NCBI GenBank assembly: GCA_028868855.1
Contig: JAGWTR010000008.1
Span: 1-64,000 of the forward strand
Reading direction: 5' to 3'
Length of the DNA: 64,000 bases
From: Burkholderiales bacterium
GTDB lineage: Bacteria > Pseudomonadota > Gammaproteobacteria > Burkholderiales > Burkholderiaceae_C
The notes below the pieces were generated by a model that ran no database searches, had not been told where the DNA came from, and saw only the letters and a program-made list of their open reading frames with translations. Shown here piece after piece: positions 55,799-64,000 of this stretch; positions within the stretch are counted from its first letter, which is position 1, and each line of letters starts with the position of its first letter. The position numbers and the translations under genes were made by a program.

Positions 55799-56317
55799 AT
55801 GTCCGAATATCAGGTTCGCCCCGCCATTCCCCGCGATGCCATGGCCATTGCCGACATCTATGCCAGCGCCGTGCAAGCCGCCTACAAAGACCTGGTGCCC
55901 GACGACCAGCTGTCCGGCCTGTACGCCTCCAAACGCCAGGGTTTCTGGCGCGAAGCCATCGAGATGGGTGAACCGCAAATCCTGGTGGCCACGGAAGGCG
56001 AGCAGGTGGTGGGGTTTGTGGGCTTTGATCGCTCCCGCGACAAGGGCACCCCCTCCACCATGGGCGAGATCTGGCTGATCTACGTCACGCCGGAGAAGTG
56101 GTCCACCGGCGCCGGCCTGGCCCTGTGGGACGCCGCCCGGGACGGCCTGGAGGACGAAGGCTGCACCCACGTCTCGCTGTGGCTACCCCTGCGCAATGAA
56201 CGCGCCCTGCGCTTTCACGAAATCGCCGGCTTCAAGCGCGAACTGAACTCGGCCAAAACGGTCGACGTGGGCGGCGTCAAGATCGAGTCAATTCGCCTCA
56301 AACGCGCCATTGGCTGA
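55799..56317 (+). CDS. GNAT family N-acetyltransferase
   Basis: The 172-residue protein has the GNAT pattern: AIPRDAMAIADIYASAVQAAY at the N-terminus, VVGFVGFDRS as motif D/A strand, and EIWLIYVTPEKWSTGAGLALWDAA for the acetyl-CoA P-loop (Q/R-x-x-G-x-A/G variant). LRNERALRFHEIAGFK is the conserved motif B. The acceptor is unknown. It ends 5 bp before the convergent ppk2 stop. Confidence 0.9.
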   Translation: MSEYQVRPAIPRDAMAIADIYASAVQAAYKDLVPDDQLSGLYASKRQGFWREAIEMGEPQILVATEGEQVVGFVGFDRSRDKGTPSTMGEIWLIYVTPEKWSTGAGLALWDAARDGLEDEGCTHVSLWLPLRNERALRFHEIAGFKRELNSAKTVDVGGVKIESIRLKRAIG

Positions 56318-56322
56318 GCCCC

Positions 56323-57162
56323 TCAGAACCCGCTGGCAATGGGTTTGAGCGGGCCGTTGAATTCCTCCTTGGCGGGCGCCGCGGCCAACGGGGGAAAGTC
56401 CAAGACATCTTCGGGCACCTTACAGTCGGGCAACTGGTCCAGCAGGTGCCTGATCAGGGTCAGACGGCCACGGCGCTGGTCATTGAAATCCACCAGCGTC
56501 CAGGGGGCGTGCTTGGTGTGGGTGGCCTCCAGCATGGCATCGCGGGCCTTGCCGTAGTCGCGGTACTTGTCACGCGCCTGCAGGTCGACAGGCGAGAGCT
56601 TCCAGCGCTTGAGCGGATTGTCTCGACGTTCGGCAAAACGCTGCTCCTGCTCGGCCTGGTCCACCGCCAGCCAGTACTTGAACAGCAAGATGCCGTCGTC
56701 CACCAACTGCTTTTCGAACGCAGGCGCCTGCTTCAAGAAACGCTTGACCTCATCCTCACTGCAATAGCCCATCACCTTTTCAACCCCGGCGCGGTTGTAC
56801 CAACTGCGATCACAGAGCACGATGTTGCCCGCCGCCGGCAGGTGTTCCACATAGCGCTGGAAGTACCACTGGCTGCGCTCCACATCGCTGGGCTTGGGCA
56901 GGGCCACCACCTGGCACAAACGCGGGTTGAGGTTTTGACTGATGGCGTGGATGACCCCGCCCTTGCCCGCCGTATCCCGGCCTTCAAACAACACCAGCAA
57001 ACGCTTGCCATGGCGCTCTACCCAGCGCGCCAACTGGTTGATTTCAATCTGCATGGGCTCAAGCGCGGCCTCGTAGTCCTGCTTGCTCAGGTGATCGGAC
57101 GATTTTTCCTTGCCCTTGGCTTTGCCGTTACCGTTGCCGTTGCCGTTTTTTCCATTGCCCAT
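56323..57162 (-). CDS. ppk2: Polyphosphate kinase 2
   Basis: The 279-residue PPK2 enzyme uses polyphosphate to phosphorylate nucleotides. Walker A is FEGRDTAGKGGVIHAI (Gly61-Lys67 region), Walker B CDRSWYNRAGVEKVMGY, and the lid module ERRDNPLKRWKLSPVDLQARDKYRDY. The N-terminal first 18 residues are an Asn/Gly/Lys repeat tail (MGNGKNGNGNGNGKAKGK) not needed for the fold. The gene is transcribed toward the convergent GNAT gene, with 5 bp between them. Confidence 0.93.
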   Translation of the reverse strand: MGNGKNGNGNGNGKAKGKEKSSDHLSKQDYEAALEPMQIEINQLARWVERHGKRLLVLFEGRDTAGKGGVIHAISQNLNPRLCQVVALPKPSDVERSQWYFQRYVEHLPAAGNIVLCDRSWYNRAGVEKVMGYCSEDEVKRFLKQAPAFEKQLVDDGILLFKYWLAVDQAEQEQRFAERRDNPLKRWKLSPVDLQARDKYRDYGKARDAMLEATHTKHAPWTLVDFNDQRRGRLTLIRHLLDQLPDCKVPEDVLDFPPLAAAPAKEEFNGPLKPIASGF

Positions 57163-57270
57163 GCTGGCCTGTCCCGTTGGCGTTGCTGAGGTCTTGTTAT
57201 ACCTTGCCGCCGCGGGTCATGCCTGCTCAGCGGACAATGGCGTTTTGCCCGCACCACGCCCCGCCTCCTC

Positions 57271-58218
57271 ATGACCATCTTGCTCGCGCCCATGGAAGGC
57301 CTCCTTGATTTCGTCCTGCGCGACATCCTGACCCGCGTGGGGGGCATCGACCGCTGCGTGTCCGAGTTCATCCGCGTCACAGGCACCCTGCTGCCCGACC
57401 GTGTCTTCACGCGCATCGTGCCGGAGCTGAACAACGGCGGGCGCACCCTCGCTGGCGTGCCCGTGCGGCCCCAGTTGATGGGCTCTGATGCGGTGTGCCT
57501 GGCCGAAAACGCCGCCAAGCTGGCCGCCTTGGGGCCCGACGGCATCGACCTGAATTTTGGCTGTCCGGCCAAGGTGGTGAACCGCCACGGCGGCGGGGCC
57601 GCGCTGCTGCAAGACCCCGAACTGCTGGCCACCATTGTCTCGGCGGTGCGCCGCGCCGTGCCCCAGCATGTGCCGGTGTCGGCCAAGATGCGCTTGGGCT
57701 TCCACGACGACCGTCTGGCGGTCGCCTGCGCCCAGGCCATCGCCGACAGCGGCGCCGACGAACTCGTCGTGCATGCCCGCACCAGGGCCGATGCCTACAG
57801 GCCACCCGCCTATTGGGAGCGTGTGGCCGACATCCGCGAGGCGGTCCCTATCCCCGTGGTGGCCAACGGCGAAATCTGGACCCCACAGGACGCGATCCGC
57901 TGTCGAGAAGCCTCAGGCTGCCATGCCCTGATGATTGGCCGGGGCATGGTCGTCAACCCAGGGCTGGCGCTGGCCATCGCACGCCCCGGTCACCCGCCCG
58001 TTCAATGGGCCGACCTGCTGCCGCTGATGGGGGCCTTCTGGGAGTTGGTGGCCACGCGCGTGGAGCCGCGTCAGCGGGCCGGCCGGCTCAAGCAGTGGCT
58101 CAATTTTTTACGCCGCCACTACCCACAGGCCGAAGAAGCTTATGTCGCCATCAAGTCGATCAACGACTCGACGCTGATCACTCGGCACCTGGTGCAGATC
58201 GGCGCCGCCCCCGCTTGA
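57271..58218 (+). CDS. dusC: tRNA dihydrouridine synthase (DusC-like)
   Basis: The 315-residue flavoenzyme reduces uridine in tRNA. FMN-binding MTILLAPMEGLLDFVLRDIL and the active-site Cys in LNFGCPAKVVNRHGGGAAL (near residue 98) are typical. The C-terminal helical domain LLPLMGAFWELVATRVEPRQRAGRLKQWLNFLRRHY marks the DusC group, which modifies U16 in E. coli. The ATG at 57271 was chosen. The convergent DUF427 gene ends 26 bp away. Confidence 0.93.
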   Translation: MTILLAPMEGLLDFVLRDILTRVGGIDRCVSEFIRVTGTLLPDRVFTRIVPELNNGGRTLAGVPVRPQLMGSDAVCLAENAAKLAALGPDGIDLNFGCPAKVVNRHGGGAALLQDPELLATIVSAVRRAVPQHVPVSAKMRLGFHDDRLAVACAQAIADSGADELVVHARTRADAYRPPAYWERVADIREAVPIPVVANGEIWTPQDAIRCREASGCHALMIGRGMVVNPGLALAIARPGHPPVQWADLLPLMGAFWELVATRVEPRQRAGRLKQWLNFLRRHYPQAEEAYVAIKSINDSTLITRHLVQIGAAPA

Positions 58219-58244
58219 GGGCCGGGCCGCCTCACCTGGGCAGT

Positions 58245-58526
58245 TCACTCCTCGATCGTTACCCCATGCGCAAAGGCCACGCGGCCTTTGATGTCCTGCG
58301 CCGCCTCCTTGGGGTCGGGGTAGAACCAGACCGCATCGGGCTTGGCGTCGCCATTGACGAACAGCGTGTAGTAGCTGGCCTGTCCCTTCCACGAGCACAT
58401 GGTGCGCTGGTTGCTGGACAGCACGTACTCCATCTTCAAACTGTCGGCGGGAAAGTAGTGGTGGCCTTCAACGACCACGACGTCGTCGCTTTCGGCCACG
58501 ACCACGCCGTTCCAGATTGCTTTCAT
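58245..58526 (-). CDS. DUF427 family protein
   Basis: The 93-residue protein is a typical DUF427 member: MKAIWNGVVVAESDDVVVVEGHHYFP, MEYVLSSNQRTMCSWKGQASYY, and AVWFYPDPKEAAQDIKGRVAF. It is a beta-rich fold of unknown function. ATG at 58526. It is divergent from ylqF, with about 145 bp between them that shows no gene. Confidence 0.9.
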   Translation of the reverse strand: MKAIWNGVVVAESDDVVVVEGHHYFPADSLKMEYVLSSNQRTMCSWKGQASYYTLFVNGDAKPDAVWFYPDPKEAAQDIKGRVAFAHGVTIEE

Positions 58527-58671
58527 GAGGGGCCTTTATGCGTAGAGGTTGCAGATGGTCTGAAGCCCGCATGGTACGTCGGCCAAGCGCCCCCACTCTC
58601 AACGACAATGACGCCAGGGCGCGCCCCACCAACGCGTCATCCCTCCCTGGAGCAAGAAAGAGAACGTCAAG

Positions 58672-59646
58672 ATGGCCATTCAATGGTTTCCCGGTCACAT
58701 GCACCTGACCAAAAAAGCCATCATCGAGCGGCTCAAGGACACCGATGTGGTGATCGAGATGCTGGACGCCCGCCTGCCCGGCTCCAGCGCCAACCCGATG
58801 CTGGCGCAGCTCACGGGCAGCAAGCCCAAGCTCAAGATTCTGAACAAACAGGACCTGGCCGACCCGGCCCGTACCGAGCAATGGCTGGCCCATTACAACA
58901 GTCAGCCGGCAACGCGGGCCATTGGCCTGGACGCCAGCGAGACCGCGCCTGCGCAGCGCCTCATCAAGGCCTGCCGCGAACTGGCGCCGCTGCGTGGCGG
59001 CATGGTCAAGCCCTTGCGCGTGCTGATCTGCGGCATCCCCAATGTGGGCAAGTCCACCCTGATCAACACCTTGACGGGCAAGAAGGCGGCCAAGACCGGC
59101 GATGAGCCCGGCATCACCAAGCTGGAGCAACGCATTGCCCTGGCGCAAGACTTCTACCTCTTTGACACGCCCGGCATGCTGTGGCCACGCATCTCGGTCG
59201 AACAGAGCGGCTACAACCTGGCCGCCAGCGGCGCCGTGGGCCGCAACGCCCTGGACGAAGAAGAGGTGGCATTGGAACTGCTGGACTATGTGCGCGCCCA
59301 CTACCCCGGTCACCTCGAAGCGCGCTTCAAACTGGAGGACATTGCTGGCTTGAGCACCGATGAACTCCTGACTGCGATCGGGCGCAAACGCGGCGCGGTA
59401 CTCAGCGGCGGGCGCATCCACCTGCAAAAGGTCGGTGAAATCGTCATGCACGAGTTCCGCCACACGGGCCTGGGACGCATCACGCTGGAAAGCCCCGAAG
59501 AGTTTCAAGCCTGGTGCGCGGCGGCCGAAGCGTCCGACGCCGAGCGCGAGCAGGCCAAGCAAGCGCGCAATAAAAAACGCAAAGGACCGGGCAAGAATGC
59601 AGCGCCGGCGTCCGAAGACGACCCCGATGCCGACGACGATCAATGA
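58672..59646 (+). CDS. ylqF: Ribosome biogenesis GTPase YlqF
   Basis: The 324-residue circularly permuted GTPase acts late in 50S subunit assembly. The G motifs come in permuted order: NKQD (G4, near residues 58-61), then GIPNVGKSTLINTL (G1) and DTPG (G3). The N-terminus MAIQWFPGHMHLTKKAI is the family start. The C-terminal tail is charged and ends in an acidic run (SEDDPDADDDQ). It is followed 6 bp later by the helicase gene. Confidence 0.95.
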   Translation: MAIQWFPGHMHLTKKAIIERLKDTDVVIEMLDARLPGSSANPMLAQLTGSKPKLKILNKQDLADPARTEQWLAHYNSQPATRAIGLDASETAPAQRLIKACRELAPLRGGMVKPLRVLICGIPNVGKSTLINTLTGKKAAKTGDEPGITKLEQRIALAQDFYLFDTPGMLWPRISVEQSGYNLAASGAVGRNALDEEEVALELLDYVRAHYPGHLEARFKLEDIAGLSTDELLTAIGRKRGAVLSGGRIHLQKVGEIVMHEFRHTGLGRITLESPEEFQAWCAAAEASDAEREQAKQARNKKRKGPGKNAAPASEDDPDADDDQ

Positions 59647-59652
59647 CCGCGC

Positions 59653-61608
59653 ATGAGTGACGCTATTTTCAAACCCAAAGGCATGCTGCCCACGGCCGAG
59701 CAGTTGGCGATCCAGCTGGAACGCCACCGACACGTCATCGTCGAGGCCAATGCCGGTGCGGCCAAAACCACCACCCTGGCCTTGCGTCTGGCCCAGGCCC
59801 TGGCGCGCGGCGCCGACCTGGAGAGCCTCCAGGCCCTGACCTACACCGAGGCCGCCGTCACGGCCCTGCGCCAGGCGCTGGACCGCATCGGCGTGCCCGC
59901 CTCTGTGCGCAACCGCCTGCGGATTCAGACCTTCGACGACTTCTGCGCCGAGCGCCTGCTCACCATCGAAGGGCCTGGCGTGACCCGCTACAACACGCCC
60001 GAGCAGCTCAAACCCCATGTGCTGCAGGCCATCGAGCGCGTGTTGGACAACCCCGACGAACGCCATCGCGATGAATTCGCCATCGAAGGCTCGGGCGAAG
60101 GCAGCGTGGAAGGCCTGCTGGCCTCGTTTGACCGACTGAAGGGCACCTTGCAACTGACCCTGGAAGCCGCCGACCGCCCGCTCTCGCCCGCCCTGGCCGA
60201 CGAGATGGGTGACGACTACCTCACCCTGCGCGCCTTTTGCGCCTACGAGCACCTGCGCCGCGGCGGCCACCCGGACCGGCATGCCTTCAGGGCGCCCAAC
60301 GACGCCACCCATGACCTGGCCAAGGTGCTGCTGAGCGACGATGCACTCCTGGAAGGAGAGCACCCCATGGCGCTCGGCCTGCACCTCATCGTGCTGGACG
60401 AGATGCACGACACCAACCGCGCCATGTTCACCGTGCTGCAGCACCTGCTGCGCCAGAACCCCGCCGCCTTCGTTGGCGCCGGCGATCGAGATCAGGTGAT
60501 CCATGCCGTGGCGGGCGCCGAAGCCCACTTCATGGGCGAGAGTTTCAACCGCGAAATCGGCCAGGCGCACCGCCTGCCCTTGACGAGCTCCTACCGTTTT
60601 GGCCAAGCCCTGGCCCACCATGTCGGCCGTCTGGCCCACAAAACCTACCTGTCTCAAAGCGATCGCCAGACCAGCGTGCGTGTCATGCGATACGACAGCG
60701 CCAAAGAAACGAATTGGCACATCGCCCAGGCCATCACGAACCGCGAGGGCCTGAGCCCCAAGGCCGCCAACTCAGAAATCGCCATCCTGCTGCGCCAGCC
60801 CCACCAATCCGTGGCGCTGGAAAACCACCTGCTGGACCAAGGTCTGGACTACCGAACCGCCGGCTTCACCCCCTACCTGATGCGCCCCGAGGTGCTGTTC
60901 GTGCGCGGCCTGATTGCCCATGCCCGGGAAGACTTCCCGGCCATCGAGGACATCGAGACGCGCCGCCGCATCCTGACGTCGCTGCTGCTGTTTTGCGGCT
61001 CCTTCGTCGAGACCGACGCCACCGACCCCGAAAGCCAGAAAAAGGCCCAGGACCTGGCCATCACGGAGGTGACGGCCCAGCCTCAGCTGGCGCCGTTCTT
61101 TGTGCAAAACCAGGTCCTTCGCAATGCACCGGAGCGCGTCCGGGTGCTCGTGGAGGCTGCGCTGGAGGTGATCAGCGCCAACGCCACCGACCTCCTGCTG
61201 AACCGTTTCACCGAGGCCCTCAAGCCCCAGCAACTGGCGGCCCGCGTGCTGGTCCAGTCCGACGCCATCGAACAAGTTGGCGCCAACATCCAGGGCCTGA
61301 TTCAATCGGCCTCGACCTTCGACAACGTCGAATCTTTTTTCCGCGCCATGAACGCACGCGAGGTGCGCCAGAAATCCATGCGCAGCAAGCACTGCATTGT
61401 CATTTCCAGCATCGAAGCGGCCAAGGGCCTGGAGTTCGAGCATGTGATCATGCCCGGGCTCAACAAGGGCGAGTTTGCAATCGGCGGCAACACCTCTGAC
61501 AATCGCAACCTGCTGTATGTGGGCATGACGCGTGCCAAGAATCAGCTGACCATCCTGTATGACGGCACCCGTCCGAGCAAATACCTTTACGATACCGGAC
61601 TACTCTGA
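59653..61608 (+). CDS. UvrD/Rep-type SF1 helicase with variant Walker A
   Basis: The 651-residue protein has the SF1 layout: Q motif PTAEQLAIQ, Walker A VEANAGAAKTTTLAL (residues 30-44; Ala in place of the usual Gly before Lys38), IQTFDDFC, Walker B LIVLDEMHDTN (Asp249-Glu250), TSSYRFGQA, IEAAKGLEFEHVIMP and LLYVGMTRAKNQL. The middle insert and the absence of a nuclease domain distinguish it from RecB. Whether it unwinds DNA or RNA is not shown. It follows ylqF by 6 bp, and the NYN-LOTUS gene starts 13 bp downstream, so they are probably cotranscribed. Confidence 0.85.
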   Translation: MSDAIFKPKGMLPTAEQLAIQLERHRHVIVEANAGAAKTTTLALRLAQALARGADLESLQALTYTEAAVTALRQALDRIGVPASVRNRLRIQTFDDFCAERLLTIEGPGVTRYNTPEQLKPHVLQAIERVLDNPDERHRDEFAIEGSGEGSVEGLLASFDRLKGTLQLTLEAADRPLSPALADEMGDDYLTLRAFCAYEHLRRGGHPDRHAFRAPNDATHDLAKVLLSDDALLEGEHPMALGLHLIVLDEMHDTNRAMFTVLQHLLRQNPAAFVGAGDRDQVIHAVAGAEAHFMGESFNREIGQAHRLPLTSSYRFGQALAHHVGRLAHKTYLSQSDRQTSVRVMRYDSAKETNWHIAQAITNREGLSPKAANSEIAILLRQPHQSVALENHLLDQGLDYRTAGFTPYLMRPEVLFVRGLIAHAREDFPAIEDIETRRRILTSLLLFCGSFVETDATDPESQKKAQDLAITEVTAQPQLAPFFVQNQVLRNAPERVRVLVEAALEVISANATDLLLNRFTEALKPQQLAARVLVQSDAIEQVGANIQGLIQSASTFDNVESFFRAMNAREVRQKSMRSKHCIVISSIEAAKGLEFEHVIMPGLNKGEFAIGGNTSDNRNLLYVGMTRAKNQLTILYDGTRPSKYLYDTGLL

Positions 61609-61621
61609 ACGACGACACGAC

Positions 61622-62851
61622 ATGGCCTCATCCCCCGACAACATCAGCATGGCACTGTTCTGCGACTTCGAGAACGTTGCCCTTGGCGTGCGCGATGCAA
61701 ACTACGACAAATTCGACATCAAGCGCGTGCTAGAACGCCTTCTGCTCAAGGGCAGCATCGTCGTCAAGAAGGCCTACTGCGACTGGGACCGCTACAAGGG
61801 CTTCAAGTCCACCATGCACGAAGCCAACTTCGAGCTGATCGAGATACCGCACGTGCGCCAGTCGGGCAAGAACTCGGCCGACATCCGCATGGTGGTGGAC
61901 GCGCTGGACCTGTGCTACACCAAGTCCCACGTCAACACCTTCGTCATCATCAGCGGTGACTCCGATTTTTCACCCCTGGTGTCCAAACTGCGCGAGAACG
62001 CCAAGTTCGTGATTGGCGTGGGCGTCAAGCAATCGACGTCGGACCTGCTGATCGCCAATTGCGACGAGTTCATCTTTTACGACGACCTGGTGCGTGAAAG
62101 CCAGCGCCAGGCGGCCCGCCGCGAGCCGCAAGGCAACCAGCCTGCCGCCCGCCGTTCGCCCGAGGACGAAAGCCGTCGCCGTGAAACCATGGATATCCGC
62201 CGCACCAAGGGCGTTGAGATGGCCGCAGAGACCTTTGAAGCATTGGTGTCCGAACGGGGTGACAGCGGCAAGATCTGGGCCTCCGTGCTGAAAGAAGCCA
62301 TCAAGCGCCGCAACCCGGGTTTCAGCGAGTCCTACTACGGCTTTCGCACCTTTGGCAATTTGCTCGAAGAAGCCCAGGCGCGTGGCCTCCTGGAGTTTGG
62401 CCGGGATGAAAAATCCGGCGCCTATGTGTTCCGTGGCAACGGTCCGGTGAACGGCGCCTTGGCCAGGCCTGAAGTGGCGCAGACGACGCCCCATCACGCG
62501 CCGATTGGCGCGCCAATCATCGATGCCAGCCCCTCGGCGGAGGCCCCGGAGAAGCCCGAGTCCCGTCGCCGAGGTCGTGGTGGCCGCAAACCTTCGGTCC
62601 AGGTTGAGGCAACGACCATGGCGGAAGCACCCGTCGCCGCCAGTGCAGACAGTTGGTACGAGCCCATCGCACCCGAGTTGATGCCCGTGTCTGCGCTGGC
62701 AGCAGCCCCCACCGCTGAGGCCACGCAGGCCGACACGACCGATGCCAAGCCTGCTCGCAGCCGTCGCACGCGTCAGTCGGCCGCCAAGTCGGCGACAAAA
62801 CCCGCCGCCAAACGTGCGCCGAAAGCCGCCAAGGGGGCAGACCAAGCCTGA
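61622..62851 (+). CDS. NYN (LabA/PIN-like) nuclease with LOTUS domain
   Basis: The 409-residue protein has an N-terminal NYN nuclease domain: Asp15 in LFCDFENVAL, KNSADIRMVVDAL (Asp87 region), and VIISGDSDFSPLV (Asp113 and Asp115). A LOTUS/OST-HTH domain spans about residues 201-272 (AAETFEALVSERGDSGKIWAS; FRTFGNLLEEAQARGLLEF). The rest (273-409) is Ala/Pro/Arg/Lys-rich and looks disordered, with RRRGRGGRKP and AKPAAK-like repeats that may bind nucleic acid. NYN-LOTUS fusions are known in RNA-processing proteins such as eukaryotic MARF1. It is paired with the SF1 helicase upstream. Confidence 0.9.
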   Translation: MASSPDNISMALFCDFENVALGVRDANYDKFDIKRVLERLLLKGSIVVKKAYCDWDRYKGFKSTMHEANFELIEIPHVRQSGKNSADIRMVVDALDLCYTKSHVNTFVIISGDSDFSPLVSKLRENAKFVIGVGVKQSTSDLLIANCDEFIFYDDLVRESQRQAARREPQGNQPAARRSPEDESRRRETMDIRRTKGVEMAAETFEALVSERGDSGKIWASVLKEAIKRRNPGFSESYYGFRTFGNLLEEAQARGLLEFGRDEKSGAYVFRGNGPVNGALARPEVAQTTPHHAPIGAPIIDASPSAEAPEKPESRRRGRGGRKPSVQVEATTMAEAPVAASADSWYEPIAPELMPVSALAAAPTAEATQADTTDAKPARSRRTRQSAAKSATKPAAKRAPKAAKGADQA

Positions 62852-62911
62852 TCAAGCGGCCACAGCCCGTGGGCGCTGGTCCGCCCGCGCCACCTGGCCG
62901 TGTTGGCTCCC

Positions 62912-64000
62912 TCATTTCGCCCAGTTGCCGTCCTTCAAGCCCGTCACCCGATTGAACACCGGATTGACGCCCGCCACATGGTCCTGGCGATCGGCCACGA
63001 AGTAGCCATGCCGCTCGAACTGGACCTTCTGGTCCGCTGCGGCCTGGGCCAGTGAAGGCTCCACATAAGCCGTCACCACCTTCTTGCTGGCCGGGTTCAG
63101 GCTGGCCAGGAAGTCCTTGCCGCCCGCATCAGGCTGCGCTTCGGTGAAGAGGCGGTCATACAGGCGCACTTCAGCGGCCACGCCGTCGGCCACGCCCACC
63201 CAGGTGATCGCCGCCTTGACCTTGACGCCGTCCGCACCGGGTGTGCCACTCTTGGTATCGGGCACCACGGCGGCCTGCACCTCGGTCACGCGGCCATCGG
63301 CATCCTTGACACAGCCGGTGCACTCGATCACATAGCCGCCCTTGAGGCGCACCTTGTTGCCCGGGAACAGGCGCTTGTAGCCCTTGGGCGGCACCTCTTC
63401 AAAGTCCTCACGCTCGATCCAGACCTCGCGGCCGATCGTGAACTGGCGAGGAGCCGGCTCAAGCGCGCCTTCGGGCGCATCGTGCGCTGAATGGGGCAGC
63501 GCAGGCAGCGAGCACGGCTCCAAATGCCCAGCACCCATCACCTCGTCCCAGTTGCTCAAGACCAGCTTGACGGGGTCAAGCACGGCCATGCCACGGTGGG
63601 CCTTGTTCTCCAGGTCATCGCGCAAGGCGATGTCCAGCGTGCTGTAGTCGATCCAGCTGTCGGCCTTGGTCACGCCAATGCGTTCGCAGAACAACTGGAT
63701 GCTTTCGGGCGTGTAGCCACGGCGGCGCAGGCCCACGATGGTGGGCATGCGGGGGTCGTCCCAGCCATCCACCTTGCCCTCGTCCACCAGCTGCTTGAGC
63801 TTGCGCTTGCTGGTGATGACGTAGCTGAGGTTCAGACGCGCGAACTCGTATTGCTTGGGCGTGGGCTGCTTCAGCAAACCGCCTTCGGCCAACCGCTCCA
63901 ACAGCCAGTCGTAGAACGGGCGTTGGTCTTCAAACTCCAGGGTGCAGATGCTGTGAGTGATCTGCTCCAGTGCGTCTTCAATCGGATGGGCAAAGGTGTA
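62912..64000 (-). CDS. glnS: Glutaminyl-tRNA synthetase (5' end beyond window)
   Basis: The visible 362 residues are the C-terminal part of a class I glutaminyl-tRNA synthetase: YTFAHPIEDALEQITHS and TLEFEDQRPFYDWLLERL, then ARLNLSYVITSKRKLKQLVDEG (the KMSKS-like loop) and RMPTIVGLRRRGYTPESI. The two beta-barrel anticodon-binding domains follow, with GYVIECTGCVKDADGR. The frame is open to the window edge, where the first complete codon begins at 64000. The gene ends 60 bp from the convergent NYN-LOTUS gene. The N-terminal catalytic HIGH region is outside the window. Confidence 0.96.
   Translation of the reverse strand, partial: YTFAHPIEDALEQITHSICTLEFEDQRPFYDWLLERLAEGGLLKQPTPKQYEFARLNLSYVITSKRKLKQLVDEGKVDGWDDPRMPTIVGLRRRGYTPESIQLFCERIGVTKADSWIDYSTLDIALRDDLENKAHRGMAVLDPVKLVLSNWDEVMGAGHLEPCSLPALPHSAHDAPEGALEPAPRQFTIGREVWIEREDFEEVPPKGYKRLFPGNKVRLKGGYVIECTGCVKDADGRVTEVQAAVVPDTKSGTPGADGVKVKAAITWVGVADGVAAEVRLYDRLFTEAQPDAGGKDFLASLNPASKKVVTAYVEPSLAQAAADQKVQFERHGYFVADRQDHVAGVNPVFNRVTGLKDGNWAK

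Overview
The window is a high-GC stretch of a betaproteobacterial chromosome, most probably from a member of the Comamonadaceae (Burkholderiales). I infer this from the iscRSUA-hscBA-fdx-dnaQ-tRNA-Val order, the intracellular PHB depolymerase of the Cupriavidus type, the orphan rnfB and the general protein character. The genus cannot be fixed from the sequence alone. Gene density is very high, start codons often overlap upstream stops, and I see no insertion sequence, prophage, CRISPR array or rRNA.

Region 1 (1-13.2 kb, mostly minus strand) holds the 5' 832 codons of a type VI secretion VgrG gene, tRNA-Val(CAC) with a strong terminator, dnaQ, and the complete ISC iron-sulfur assembly operon (fdx, hscA, hscB, iscA, iscU, iscS, iscR). 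An IscR-type palindrome overlaps the iscR promoter. A low-molecular-weight tyrosine phosphatase and uvrB follow, then an aromatic/aspartate aminotransferase on the plus strand, closed by a terminator.

Region 2 (13.3-22.9 kb, mostly plus) carries phaZ (PHB mobilisation), rnfB, an Old Yellow Enzyme, a small orphan protein behind a sigma-54-like promoter, a lemA/TPM/TPM membrane-associated operon, nth, a secreted PEP-CTERM GDSL hydrolase, an SDR protein and an FAD/2Fe-2S reductase.

Region 3 (22.9-36.8 kb) has livFGMH (branched-chain amino acid-type ABC importer without its binding protein), an aldehyde dehydrogenase with a small ribbon-helix-helix partner, an S4-domain protein, two AMP-forming acyl-CoA ligases (one MatB-like), a DUF302 protein, a penicillin-binding-type serine hydrolase, an acyltransferase and selD. 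selD is divergent from mnmH, which gives a selenophosphate to 2-selenouridine tRNA pathway.

Region 4 (37-64 kb) contains an asymmetric heterodimeric ABC exporter, a VF530 protein, a degenerate HD-GYP protein, the glutathione-dependent formaldehyde detoxification pair (frmA, fghA), a 1195-residue patatin/membrane protein, dbpA, ygiQ, an LLM oxidoreductase, an orphan ParA ATPase, a methyltransferase, a YgjP-like metallopeptidase, a GNAT enzyme, ppk2, dusC, a DUF427 protein, ylqF, an SF1 helicase paired with a NYN-LOTUS protein, and the 3' part of glnS.

Most of the window is housekeeping. The observation I find most worth pursuing is a TGCA-rich sequence shared by the upstream regions of phaZ (13331-13361) and the orphan parA (53591-53621). 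It hints that this ParA belongs to the PHB regulon and might position PHB granules. Other points of interest are the twin dyads and sigma-54-like promoter before a 75-residue orphan, the helicase/NYN-LOTUS pair, the patatin whose catalytic dyad is split by a membrane domain, and the tRNA-Val promoter embedded in the dnaQ stop codon.
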